A stretch of 64,000 bases of DNA from contig NZ_LMJT01000044.1 of NCBI RefSeq assembly GCF_001429395.1, forward strand, positions 95,287 through 159,286, given 5' to 3'. The notes below the pieces were generated by a model. It was not told where the DNA came from, made no database searches, and saw nothing but the letters and a program-made list of their open reading frames with translations. How positions within the stretch are numbered: the stretch's first letter is position 1; the number at the start of each line of letters is the position of its first letter. Below are positions 9,233-17,923 of this stretch, piece by piece. Both the position numbers and the translations under genes were made by a program. Source of the DNA: Allobosea sp. Root381. Its GTDB lineage: Bacteria > Pseudomonadota > Alphaproteobacteria > Rhizobiales > Beijerinckiaceae.

Positions 9233-10732
9233 TCAGCCGAAGACGGGGCCGAGCGGCGCAGTGCGCAGGCCGGGGCGCAGATGCTTCCACGGCAGGACGG
9301 AGGGGTCGACCGGCATCGGGCCGGGCGCGGCGCAGACCAGGATGGCCTGCGCGATCGGCTCGAAATCGGCGCGGAAATGCACCGAGCTCTTGTTGACGAG
9401 GATCGCCTGCTCGGTCGGCTCGATGCCGACCTGGCGGTACATCGCCTGGTCGGCCATCTGCGCCTTGCGCGAGGCCACGACGATCCTGACCCCGCCGATG
9501 CGCAAGGCCGCGCAGGGCCCGAGATTCATCCGCGAACCGCCGAAGAAGGGACCTGGCGCGACGAAGCGGCCATCGGACAATTGCTCGACGATGAATTCCG
9601 CTTCCAGCGGCACGTCGCCGGGAATACCCGACTTCGCCCCGAGAGCGGCGTTGATCGTCGCGCCGACCCCGGCCTTGTGCGCCAGCGCGGCAACCTCCGG
9701 ATCGACGATCAGCCCGATCGCGGCGCGCACCGCACCGTTCCGGACCAACGCCCGCGCCATGCCCATCGTGTCGGAATCCCCGCCGGCCCCGGGATTGTCC
9801 TGCGTGTCGGCGATGACGATCGGCCGGGTCGCGCCGCTCGCCAGGGCCATCGCCTCGCGCACGCCCTCGTCGGGCTGGAAGACCTGACCGTTGAAGGCGG
9901 CCTCGCTCGCCATCACGCGGGCCGTGATGGCATCCGCAGCCCGGTCGGCATCGGCTTGCGTCGCACCATAGGCTACGACGGTCGGGCCGCAATCGGCGAA
10001 GTCGGCGGCCGGGAAGCCGGGCAGGAAGGAGAGCGTCGGCACGCTTTCGTGTTCCAGGGCCGCGAGCTCGCCATAGATCGTCCGGCAGGGCTCCATTGCC
10101 GTCGCCTGCCAGGCGATCGGGATCAGATAGGGGATCTGCCGGAACGCCTTGGCGTCGCGCTTGGCCGTGCCGATCAGCTTGGCGAGATAGGTCGTGGCGC
10201 GGCTGCCGGTCAGCGCCATGTCGACATGCGGATAGGTCCGGTAGGCGACCAGCGCGTCAGCGCTGTCGACCATCAGCTGCGTGACGTTGCCATGCAGATC
10301 GAGGCTCGCGACCAGAGGCACGTCGGGCCCGATCGCCTCGCGCACGCGGCGCAGCGTCTCGCCCTCGCCGTCCGGAAAGCCCTCCGCCACCATCGCGCCG
10401 TGCAGGTCGAGATAGACACCGTCGAGCGGCAACGCGGCGGCGATGCGCTCGACGAGTTCGCCGAGCAGCCCCTCGAAGGCTTCGGCGGTGACATGCGCCG
10501 AGGGGCTTGCCGCGCACCACAGCGTCGGCACCATCTCCCAGCCAAGCCCGCGCGCCGTCTCGACGAAGCCCGACGCGCCGACATTGACGTTGTGGACCGC
10601 AGCGAAGATCTCCTCGCCGCGTGCCAGCGCCGGCCAGCCGCCGCCCTGGACGAAGGCGTCGAGCCCCGCCTTGCTCGGCGCGAAGGTATTCGTCTCGTGC
10701 AGGAACCCGCCGAAGGCGATGCGTGGCGACAT
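9233..10732 (-). CDS. M81 family metallopeptidase (MlrC/microcystinase C-like)
   Basis: A 499-residue protein of the M81 family, named for MlrC, which degrades linearised microcystin. Landmarks are IAFGGFLHETNTFAP at the N terminus (His and Glu metal ligands), YLDLHGAMV near residue 107, and DNPGAGGDSDT near 316. I chose ATG at 10732 over a longer reading with a TTG start at 10756, because the family motif starts almost at once and the extra residues look non-coding. Most M81 proteins outside microcystin degraders have unknown substrates. Here it heads a minus-strand block with two M20 peptidases and a peptide importer, so a peptide role is plausible. Confidence 0.87.
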   Translation of the reverse strand: MSPRIAFGGFLHETNTFAPSKAGLDAFVQGGGWPALARGEEIFAAVHNVNVGASGFVETARGLGWEMVPTLWCAASPSAHVTAEAFEGLLGELVERIAAALPLDGVYLDLHGAMVAEGFPDGEGETLRRVREAIGPDVPLVASLDLHGNVTQLMVDSADALVAYRTYPHVDMALTGSRATTYLAKLIGTAKRDAKAFRQIPYLIPIAWQATAMEPCRTIYGELAALEHESVPTLSFLPGFPAADFADCGPTVVAYGATQADADRAADAITARVMASEAAFNGQVFQPDEGVREAMALASGATRPIVIADTQDNPGAGGDSDTMGMARALVRNGAVRAAIGLIVDPEVAALAHKAGVGATINAALGAKSGIPGDVPLEAEFIVEQLSDGRFVAPGPFFGGSRMNLGPCAALRIGGVRIVVASRKAQMADQAMYRQVGIEPTEQAILVNKSSVHFRADFEPIAQAILVCAAPGPMPVDPSVLPWKHLRPGLRTAPLGPVFG

Positions 10733-10976
10733 GGGACGAAGGCTCCGGTCAGGCAACGGGACCGGCGCAGGTAATCACGCAAGGTCCGCGGCTCCAAGGG
10801 CCAAATCGCGCATGGATGCCCAACGGACAGGCAGGTCTGCCTCGCCGACGATCGGGCATGATGACAAGCGGGCGCGCTATGTGACAGTTTGATGACTTGC
10901 CGCGGCCTGCCCGCGGCACTGCCTTGCTCGACCGGCCTCGACGCCGGCGATGCTCAACGATTTTGGGAGGAAGACA

Positions 10977-12305
10977 ATGTTTACACGCAGGATCGCGCTC
11001 GCGACCGCGCTCGGCCTGGCTGTCATGGCCCCGGCCGCACACGCCCAGGCGCCGTCAGGCAAGGTCACGGTGGTGACCTCCTTCTCCAAGGACGTCACCG
11101 ACCCGATCAAGAAGGCCTTCGAGAAGGCGGTGCCCGGCGTGACGCTGGAGGTCCAGAACCGCAACACCAATGCGGGCGTGAAATATCTCGAGGAGACCAA
11201 GGCGAACAACCAGGTCGACCTGTTCTGGGCCTCGGCGCCGGACGCCTTCGAGGTCCTGAAGGGCAAGCAGTTGCTCTCAGCCTACAAGCCCAAGGCGACC
11301 GGCATCCCCGACAAGATCGGCTCCTATCCGATCAACGATCCCGCCGGCTTCTATTCCGGCTTCGCCGCTTCCGGCTACGGGATCATGTGGAACGACCGCT
11401 ATGCCAAGGCCAACAAGCTGCCCGAGCCGAAGGATTGGCAGGACCTCGCCAAACCCGCCTTCTACGACCATGTCTCGATCGCCTCGCCCGCCCGCTCCGG
11501 CACGACCCATCTGACCATCGAGACGATCCTTCAGGGCGAGGGCTGGGACAAGGGCTGGCGCACCATCAAGGAGATGGCCGGCAACTTCAATTCCATCACC
11601 GAGCGCTCCTTCGGCGTGCCCGAGGCGGTGAATTCCGGACAGGTCGGCGTCGGCATCGTCATCGACTTCTTCGCCTTCTCGGCCCAGGCTTCGGGCTTCC
11701 CGGTCAAGTTCGTCTACCCGACGGTAACGACCGTCGTGCCGGCCAATGTCGGCATCGTCACCAATGCGCCGAACAAGGCCGCCGCCGAGGCCTTCGTCGA
11801 GTTCCTGCTCTCGCCGACCGGCCAGGAAGTGCTGCTCGAGCCCGGCATCCGCCGCCTGCCGGTCAATCCGGCCGTCTATGCCAAGGCCGGCGCCGACTAT
11901 CCCAACCCCTTCACCGATCCGCGCTTCCAGAAGATGATCGGCTTCGACGTCGACAAGTCGGAGGCCCGCACGGCCGTCGTCGATACGCTGTTCGACCAGC
12001 TGATCTCCTTCCAGCTCGATGCGCTGAAGGGCGTCACCAAGACGCTGCACGAGGTCGATGCGGCGCTCGCCAAGAAGCCGAACCCGCAGGCCAAGGCGCT
12101 CGCCGACGAGGCCCGCAACCTGATCGCCGCCATGCCGGTCAGCGAGGCTCAAGGAGCGAGCGCCGAGACCCGCGCCGCCTTCACCGGCGGCAAGGAGAAG
12201 GGCGCGCGCCAGGCCGAGCTGGAAAGCCAGTGGGCCAGCTTCGCCCGCGACAACTACGCCAAGGCCAAGGCCAAGGCCGACGAGGCGCTGAAGGCGGCGC
12301 GCTGA
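10977..12305 (+). CDS. ABC transporter periplasmic binding protein, Fe3+/2-aminoethylphosphonate type
   Basis: A 442-residue periplasmic binding protein of the SBP family 1/FbpA-like group. A signal peptide (MFTRRIALATALGLAVMAP, cut after AHA near residue 22) precedes the mature part. I chose ATG at 10977 because GGGAGG lies 10 bases upstream and the signal peptide starts there; an ATG at 10950 would add nine poor residues. KVTVVTSFSKDVTDPIKKAFE and the later NVGIVTNAPNK segment fit this family. It is longer than most (about 340), with an Ala/Lys-rich C-terminal extension of roughly 90 residues that may be helical. Ligand could be iron, a phosphonate or another small molecule. Confidence 0.85.
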   Translation: MFTRRIALATALGLAVMAPAAHAQAPSGKVTVVTSFSKDVTDPIKKAFEKAVPGVTLEVQNRNTNAGVKYLEETKANNQVDLFWASAPDAFEVLKGKQLLSAYKPKATGIPDKIGSYPINDPAGFYSGFAASGYGIMWNDRYAKANKLPEPKDWQDLAKPAFYDHVSIASPARSGTTHLTIETILQGEGWDKGWRTIKEMAGNFNSITERSFGVPEAVNSGQVGVGIVIDFFAFSAQASGFPVKFVYPTVTTVVPANVGIVTNAPNKAAAEAFVEFLLSPTGQEVLLEPGIRRLPVNPAVYAKAGADYPNPFTDPRFQKMIGFDVDKSEARTAVVDTLFDQLISFQLDALKGVTKTLHEVDAALAKKPNPQAKALADEARNLIAAMPVSEAQGASAETRAAFTGGKEKGARQAELESQWASFARDNYAKAKAKADEALKAAR

Positions 12306-12322
12306 GCGACCTCCCGTGAAAC

Positions 12323-12419
12323 GCCGTCATGCTCGCCCTTGTGGCGAGCATCCACGTCTTGAACACAGGCCTCGACCAGCGACGACGTGGATGGTCGGGA
12401 CAAGCCCGACCATGACGGC
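12323..12419. repeat. REP-like interrupted palindrome between ABC genes
   Basis: The ends GCCGTCATG and CATGACGGC are exact inverted repeats, and further inside are the pairs TCCACGTC/GACGTGGA. The whole unit can fold into a long branched hairpin. Similar end sequences (CGTCATG...ATGACGG) recur at 38786-38896 and, in a related form, at 37300-37389. It lies between the binding-protein gene and the permease gene of one ABC operon, where it could stabilise the upstream mRNA or attenuate transcription. Confidence 0.7.
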
Positions 12420-12461
12420 AGAGGCTGGAGCGATGCCAGCGACGCGTGAAGCACAAAGCGC

Positions 12462-14183
12462 ATGACAGCCATCCCCACCGCCGCCGCCCTCCCCCGTGCC
12501 CGCCGCCTCTCCGCCACGCCCGGCCAGATCGCGCTCGCGTTGGCGATCGCCGCCTTCCTGCTGCTGTTCCTGGGGCTGCCGGTCGGAACCGTGCTCTATG
12601 TCGCCTTCACGGAGAAGGGCACCAGCACCTTCACGCTGGTCAATTTCTACGACTTCTTCCGCACCGAGCTGTTTATGCGCTCGCTGTGGAATTCCTTCTA
12701 CGTCTCGGCGATGTCCGTGGTCTGGGCCTCTGTCTTCGCCCTGCCACTTGCCTATCTCACCACGCGCTTCGTCTTCCGCGGCGCGCTCCTGGTGCAGACG
12801 CTCGGCTTCCTGCCGCTGATCATGCCGCCCTTCGTCGGCGCCGTGGCGATGCAGCTCTTTTTCGGCCGCAACGGCTCGGTCAACCTGCTGCTGGACGACT
12901 GGTTCGGCTTCAAGATCGGCTTCATGGAGGGGCTGAACGGCGTCATCTTCGTCCAGTCGGTCCACTACTTCCCCTTCATCCTGATCAATCTCTCAGCCGC
13001 GCTGCGCAACATCGACCGGGCGATGGAGGAGGCCGCGCAGAATCTCGGCTCCTCGGGCTTCCGGCTGTTCCGCCGCATCGTCTTCCCGCTGGCGCTGCCG
13101 GGTTACCTTGCCGGTGCGTCGCTCGTCTTCGTCAAGGTCTTCGACGATCTGGCGACGCCGCTTCTCCTCAACGTCAAGGACATGCTCGCCCCGCAGGCCT
13201 ATCTGCGGGTGACCTCGATCGGCATCGCCGACCCGATGGGTTACGTCATCTCCGTCGTGCTGATCGTCGCCTCCGTCGTCGCGATGTGGCTCTCCGCCCT
13301 GGCGCTGAAAGGCCGCGACTACGCCACGACGCAGCGCGGTGGCGGCGGCCTCGCCCGGCGCAAGATGACACCCTGGGAGGCCGTGCTCGGCTACGGCGTC
13401 GTCATCCTGATCCTGGCGCTGGTGCTGGCGCCGCACCTGGGCCTGCTTCTGCTGTCCTTCGCCACGATCTGGTCGTTCTCGCCGCTTCCGGACGGCTTCA
13501 CCACGGCGCATTACGCCCGCGTCTTCGGCGAGAGTTCGCTCTACATCAAGAACACGCTGATCTATGCCACCCTCGCCGGCGGCATCGACATCGTGCTCGG
13601 CGTCGCCATCGCCTATCTGGTGCTGCGCACCAAGCTGATCGGCCGCGAATGGCTCGACTGGGCGGCATCCGCCGCGCTCGCCATCCCCGGCGTCGTGCTG
13701 GGCATCGGCTATCTCAGGACCTTCTACGGCGTCACCCTGCCCGACGGCACGCCACTCGCGACGCTGTGGATCACTATCGTGCTCGCGCTCGCCATCCGCC
13801 GCCTGCCCTATGCGCTGCGGGCCTGCTACGCAGCGCTCCAGCAGATCTCCGTCTCGCTGGAGGAGGCGGCGGAGAACCTCGGCGCCACCAAGGCCCGCAC
13901 CGTGCGGCGCGTCGTCGTGCCGCTGATGGCGGGCGGCATCCTCGCCGGCTTCGTCACCTCGTTCTCGACGGCGGCCGTCGAGCTCTCGGCGACGCTGATG
14001 CTGGTGCAGTCCAACTCCGACGCGCCGCTCGCCTATGGGCTCTACGTCTTCATGCAGTCGGCTGCGGGGCGCGGGCCGGGGGCTGCGCTCGGCGTCGTCG
14101 CCGTGCTGCTCGTCGCGCTCTGCACCTTCATCTCGCACGTCATCATCGAACGCAGCCAGAAGGCCAAAGGCATGGGGCATTGA
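12462..14183 (+). CDS. ABC transporter permease with two fused membrane domains (FbpB/PhnV-like)
   Basis: A 573-residue inner-membrane protein with two consecutive permease domains. Each has its own EAA loop: MEEAAQNLGSSG near residue 187 and LEEAAENLGATK near residue 466. About twelve hydrophobic segments are visible, beginning with IALALAIAAFLLLFLGL. This duplicated layout is typical of Fe3+ and 2-aminoethylphosphonate importers. A 10-codon reading (ATG at 12433) ends in a TGA that overlaps this ATG, which might couple translation, but its own ribosome site is weak. A REP-like palindrome separates it from the binding-protein gene. Confidence 0.9.
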   Translation: MTAIPTAAALPRARRLSATPGQIALALAIAAFLLLFLGLPVGTVLYVAFTEKGTSTFTLVNFYDFFRTELFMRSLWNSFYVSAMSVVWASVFALPLAYLTTRFVFRGALLVQTLGFLPLIMPPFVGAVAMQLFFGRNGSVNLLLDDWFGFKIGFMEGLNGVIFVQSVHYFPFILINLSAALRNIDRAMEEAAQNLGSSGFRLFRRIVFPLALPGYLAGASLVFVKVFDDLATPLLLNVKDMLAPQAYLRVTSIGIADPMGYVISVVLIVASVVAMWLSALALKGRDYATTQRGGGGLARRKMTPWEAVLGYGVVILILALVLAPHLGLLLLSFATIWSFSPLPDGFTTAHYARVFGESSLYIKNTLIYATLAGGIDIVLGVAIAYLVLRTKLIGREWLDWAASAALAIPGVVLGIGYLRTFYGVTLPDGTPLATLWITIVLALAIRRLPYALRACYAALQQISVSLEEAAENLGATKARTVRRVVVPLMAGGILAGFVTSFSTAAVELSATLMLVQSNSDAPLAYGLYVFMQSAAGRGPGAALGVVAVLLVALCTFISHVIIERSQKAKGMGH

Positions 14184-15302
14184 ATGAGAATGGCCATTGA
14201 CATGAACGCGATTGCCCCCCTGACCACGCCTGCCGTTTCCGTCGACATCGAAGGCGTGAACCTGTCCTATGGCGACAACCACGTCCTCAAGAACGTCGAC
14301 CTCGCTATCCGCCCAGGTGAGTTCTTCGCCTTCCTCGGCCCCTCCGGCTGCGGCAAGACCACGCTGCTGCGCCTGATTGCCGGCTTCAACCAGGCCGATA
14401 CCGGCCGCGTCACGATCGGCGGCAAGGACATCTCCACCCTGCCGCCGTGGAAGCGCGATGTCGGCATGGTCTTCCAGTCCTATGCGCTCTGGCCGCATAT
14501 GAGCGTCGCCCGCAACGTCGCCTTCGGGCTCGAGGAGCGCGGCGTCGGCCGCGACGAGGTCAAGCGGCGCGTCGGCGTCGCGCTCGATCTCGTCGGCCTC
14601 GGCCATCTCGCCGAGCGGCGCCCCTCGCAGCTCTCCGGCGGCCAGCAGCAGCGCGTCGCCGTCGCCCGCACCGTCGCGGTCGAGCCCAAGGTGCTGCTGC
14701 TCGACGAGCCGCTCTCCAACCTCGATGCCAAGATGCGCGTCCAGGTCCGCCGCGAGCTGCGCGACCTGCAGCAGCGCCTCGGCCTGACCACGATCTTCGT
14801 CACCCACGACCAGGAGGAAGCGAACACGATCTGCGACCGCATCGCCGTGATGAATGACGGCATCGTCCAGCAGGTTGGCACGCCGATGGAGCTCTATGAG
14901 CACCCGGCCAATCTCTTCGTCGCGAATTTCCTCGGCACCGCCAACATCCTCGACGGGAAGGTCGCCGGAACGGGTGCTGACCGCCATTTCGACATCGAAG
15001 GCGGCCTGCGCCTGCCGATCGCAGCCGATGCCGAGGTGCCGGAGGGCGCCAAGCTGGTCTTCCGGCCGCAGCATGCGAACCTCGCGCAGCCTTCGGCCGC
15101 CGCAGCGGGCCCGGGTTTGGCGCTACCCTGCGTGGTCGCGCATCGCGAGTTCCTGGGCGCCAGCGTCCGCTACGGGGTGAAAATCGGCACGACCGAGGTC
15201 GCGGTCGATATGCCCTTCCAGTCGGGCCGCGACCTGCACGAGATCGGCGCCGCCGCAACGGTCACCCTCTCTCCGCACGCGCTGATCTGGCTGGCGCGCT
15301 GA
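14184..15302 (+). CDS. ABC transporter ATP-binding protein, FbpC/PotA type
   Basis: A 372-residue ATPase. Walker A GPSGCGKTTLLR (about residues 50-61), Q-loop VFQSYALWPHMSV, signature LSGGQQQRVAVAR (about 151-163), Walker B LLLDEPLSNLD and the switch His in FVTHDQEEA are all present. The C-terminal ~130 residues form a TOBE-like ligand-sensing domain. It starts directly after the stop of the permease (TGAATG), so expression is coupled. It energises the FbpB-like permease. Alternative start at 14202 (MNAIAPL) would trim six residues. Confidence 0.93.
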   Translation: MRMAIDMNAIAPLTTPAVSVDIEGVNLSYGDNHVLKNVDLAIRPGEFFAFLGPSGCGKTTLLRLIAGFNQADTGRVTIGGKDISTLPPWKRDVGMVFQSYALWPHMSVARNVAFGLEERGVGRDEVKRRVGVALDLVGLGHLAERRPSQLSGGQQQRVAVARTVAVEPKVLLLDEPLSNLDAKMRVQVRRELRDLQQRLGLTTIFVTHDQEEANTICDRIAVMNDGIVQQVGTPMELYEHPANLFVANFLGTANILDGKVAGTGADRHFDIEGGLRLPIAADAEVPEGAKLVFRPQHANLAQPSAAAAGPGLALPCVVAHREFLGASVRYGVKIGTTEVAVDMPFQSGRDLHEIGAAATVTLSPHALIWLAR

Positions 15303-15311
15303 AGCGCGCCG

Positions 15312-16085
15312 TCACTTCTCGACGAAGGCGCGCTCCACGACATAGCTCGCGGGCGTCGAGCTCGACCCCTCGACGAAGCCCTTGGCCTCGAGCAGCAGCT
15401 TCATGTCGGCGAGCATGGCCGGGCTGCCGCAGAGCATGGCGCGATCATGCTCGACATCGATCGCAGGCAGGCCCAGCGACGCGTACCAGTCGGCGGATTC
15501 GAACAGCTCCGTGACCCGGCCGCGATTGGGATAATCCTCGCGCGTCACCGTGGGGTGATAGACCAGCTGCTGCGAGACCATCTCACCGATCAACTCGTCA
15601 TTCGGCAGCTCGCTGCGGATGTAGTTCTCATAGGCCAGCTCCGATACCAGCCGGACGCCATGGACCAGCACGACCTTCTCGAAGCGCTCATAGGTGGAAG
15701 GATCGCGGATCAGGCTCATGAAGGGCGCGAGCCCCGTACCGGTAGCGAGGAAATAGAGGTTGCGGCCCGGCAGCAGGTTGTCGTGCAGCAGCGTGCCGGT
15801 CGGCTTGCGCCCGATCAGAACCTCGTCGCCCGGCACGATGTTCTGCAGCCGCGAGGTCAGGGGGCCGTTCTGCACCTTGATGCTGAGGAATTCGAGCTGC
15901 TCGTCATAGACCGCCGAGGCCATGCTGTAGGCGCGCAGGAGGGGGCGGCCCTCGACCATCAGGCCGATCATCGCGAACTGGCCGCTCTCGAAGCGGAAGG
16001 CGGGACTGCGGGTCGTGCGGAAGCTGAACAGCGTGTCGTTCCAGTGATGAACCGACAGGACCTTCTCGACATACTGATTGCTCAT
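15312..16085 (-). CDS. fpr: Ferredoxin--NADP reductase
   Basis: A 257-residue bacterial subclass-I ferredoxin-NADP+ reductase. The FAD-binding RAYSMAS (about residues 50-56), the GPLTSRLQ segment and the NADP-binding FLATGTGLAPFMSLI (about 106-120) are clear, as is MLCGSPAML before the C terminus. It ends VERAFVEK, the normal short tail where the terminal aromatic residue of plant-type enzymes is replaced. It moves electrons between NADPH and ferredoxin or flavodoxin in the cytoplasm, often under oxidative stress. Convergent with the ABC ATPase gene, 9 bases apart. The 187 bases upstream should hold its promoter. Confidence 0.93.
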   Translation of the reverse strand: MSNQYVEKVLSVHHWNDTLFSFRTTRSPAFRFESGQFAMIGLMVEGRPLLRAYSMASAVYDEQLEFLSIKVQNGPLTSRLQNIVPGDEVLIGRKPTGTLLHDNLLPGRNLYFLATGTGLAPFMSLIRDPSTYERFEKVVLVHGVRLVSELAYENYIRSELPNDELIGEMVSQQLVYHPTVTREDYPNRGRVTELFESADWYASLGLPAIDVEHDRAMLCGSPAMLADMKLLLEAKGFVEGSSSTPASYVVERAFVEK

Positions 16086-16272
16086 ACGTGTTTTTTCCGT
16101 CCGACCTGCTTCGATCCGCCGCCTGCCGGCGGGTTACTTCCGTCAAAATGGCGCGGCCACTCCTCTGCCAAGCCGGCCTCGAACGCAAGCTTTCGCATGC
16201 GTTCTTTCATTCTCAGCGCGGAAACCCGCCATGCGGCCTGAGGCCGCGCCCGGCGCTCGGGAGTTGCCGCCC

Positions 16273-17601
16273 CTAGATCTCCCTGGCGTCGAGCGTCCGG
16301 TAGAGTGGCAGCGCAAACGGCGCGATCCGGCGCAGCAGCCCCTGTACCGGCTGCGCCTTCGGCTCGGAGAACGGCAGGCCCAGCGTGCCGAGCGGCACGC
16401 CTTGCGTCGCCTGCGCCAGCTCCCGCCCGAGCGAGATCGAGAGCGCGACCGCACGCCCGTTGCAGCCGACCCAGCCGAAACCGTTCGGCCCGAGCTGGTG
16501 GATGCGCGGATAGCCCGGCACCTGCGGCTTGAGCACATCGTCCGGCGTCATGCCGACATACCCCGACCAGACATAGTCGAAGGACACTTCGCCGAGCTGC
16601 GGCCAGAGCCGCTTCAGCTTGTCGCCGATCGGCCCGCGTAGATTGTTGCCGCCCTTGCCGGGAAAAACGGCCGCTCCGCCGGTGACGAGCCGGTTGCGAG
16701 CGTCCCAGCGCGCGAAGATCAGCTCGCGATGCGTGTCCGACACCGCCTGCCGGGCGGGGATGATCGTCTTCGCAATGTTGTCGCTGATCGGCTGGGTCGC
16801 CATCTGCCAGGACAGCACGGGAATGACCTCCTGTGCGATCTCCGGCGCCAGCCCGCGCTCGAACTCGCCCGTATAGGCATTTGTCGCCAGCACCAGCGCC
16901 CGCGCCGTCACCGAGCCTTTCGCCGTGCGCACCACCCAGCGGTCGCCCTCGCGCGCCATGCTGCTGACGGGCGAGCGCGCATGGATCGTGGCGCCCAGCT
17001 TCAGCGCGACCTCGGCCAGCCCGCGCGCCAGCGCCAGCGGATTGATATGCCCGCCGGTCCGGTTCCAGAAGCCGCCGAACCAGGCTTCCGAGCCCAGCAT
17101 CTTCGCCGCCGCCTCTCGATCAAGCAGCTCGACCGGCGCGCCGATCGCCGACCATTCGCGCACGCGCTTCTCGGCCAGCTTGAAGCGTCCCGGCGAATGC
17201 ACAGGCTGGATCCAGCCGGCCTGCTCGGCCTCGGCCGGCACCTCGTATCTGCGCACGAGATCGAAGAGATATTGCGCGCTGTCGCGCAGCACCGCGTTGA
17301 AGCGTTCGCCCGCCTCGCCATGGCGCGCCACCATCGCGGAGGGATCGTGCCCGGCGAGCGTCGGGATGACCTGCCCATTGTTGCGGCCCGATGCGCCCCA
17401 GCCGGGCTCGGCCGCCTCGACCACCACCACCCCAACGCCGTTCTCACGCAGATGGATCGCGGTCGACAACCCGGTGAAGCCGGCGCCGATCACCACCACA
17501 TCGGCCTGCACGTCACCGGCGAGCGCACCCAGCACGGGGCCGGCGGGCGCCGTCGCGGCCCAGAGCGAGGGCGGCCAGGTGACGGGGGTGGAGGTCGGCA
17601 T
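16273..17601 (-). CDS. FAD-dependent amino-group oxidoreductase (PuuB/DadA family)
   Basis: A 442-residue flavoprotein. The dinucleotide-binding fold is DVVVIGAGFTGLSTAIHLRE (about residues 29-48), followed by GASGRNNGQVIP, which is characteristic of gamma-glutamylputrescine oxidase-like enzymes where FAD may be attached. The C-terminal YVGMTPDDVLKPQV and GFGWVGCNGRAVALS segments fit the family. I start at ATG 17601; an in-frame reading 29 codons longer lacks a good start context. It would oxidise an amine or N-methyl amino acid in the cytoplasm. Divergent from the VOC gene across an AT-rich 322-base region. Confidence 0.87.
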   Translation of the reverse strand: MPTSTPVTWPPSLWAATAPAGPVLGALAGDVQADVVVIGAGFTGLSTAIHLRENGVGVVVVEAAEPGWGASGRNNGQVIPTLAGHDPSAMVARHGEAGERFNAVLRDSAQYLFDLVRRYEVPAEAEQAGWIQPVHSPGRFKLAEKRVREWSAIGAPVELLDREAAAKMLGSEAWFGGFWNRTGGHINPLALARGLAEVALKLGATIHARSPVSSMAREGDRWVVRTAKGSVTARALVLATNAYTGEFERGLAPEIAQEVIPVLSWQMATQPISDNIAKTIIPARQAVSDTHRELIFARWDARNRLVTGGAAVFPGKGGNNLRGPIGDKLKRLWPQLGEVSFDYVWSGYVGMTPDDVLKPQVPGYPRIHQLGPNGFGWVGCNGRAVALSISLGRELAQATQGVPLGTLGLPFSEPKAQPVQGLLRRIAPFALPLYRTLDAREI

Positions 17602-17923
17602 CGCGGTAACTTTCAGGACTTGTTCAGCGGATGAGCGCGGTGGATCGCCGGGCGGCCGCATCCTTGCCGCCCGCTCGGCCGGAGGCAAGAGGCGCTTATT
17701 TCATCGTTGCGGCCAACGGAGATCAGAATTCTACAATAAAGCATCGAAACGAATGAATTATTCCAAACTACGTCTTCGACTATTCTTACGTTGGAATTTT
17801 TATCCCCCGATGGCTATGTCTGCAGCGCAGCAGGGGGCTGCTGGAAGCATCGGGCCGGGCAATTGCGCCAGGTCGGCGCTTCGGATGAACTCGGCCCTCC
17901 GCTGATCCATTGAAGGGCCTGCC
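17602..17923. promoter_or_regulatory. AT-rich divergent intergenic region with spaced inverted repeat
   Basis: This 322-base gap separates the leftward oxidoreductase gene from the rightward VOC gene. It is far more AT-rich than its surroundings between about 17700 and 17815. ATTCCAA at 17760-17766 and TTGGAAT at 17791-17797 form a 7-base inverted repeat with 24 bases between, so the half-sites are about three helical turns apart. This could bind a dimeric or tetrameric regulator. No regulator gene is adjacent. Confidence 0.4.

Noticed and set aside
12993..15074. 693-codon minus-strand open frame opposite the FbpB/FbpC-like genes
   Set aside because: Antisense shadow of two clear ABC genes.
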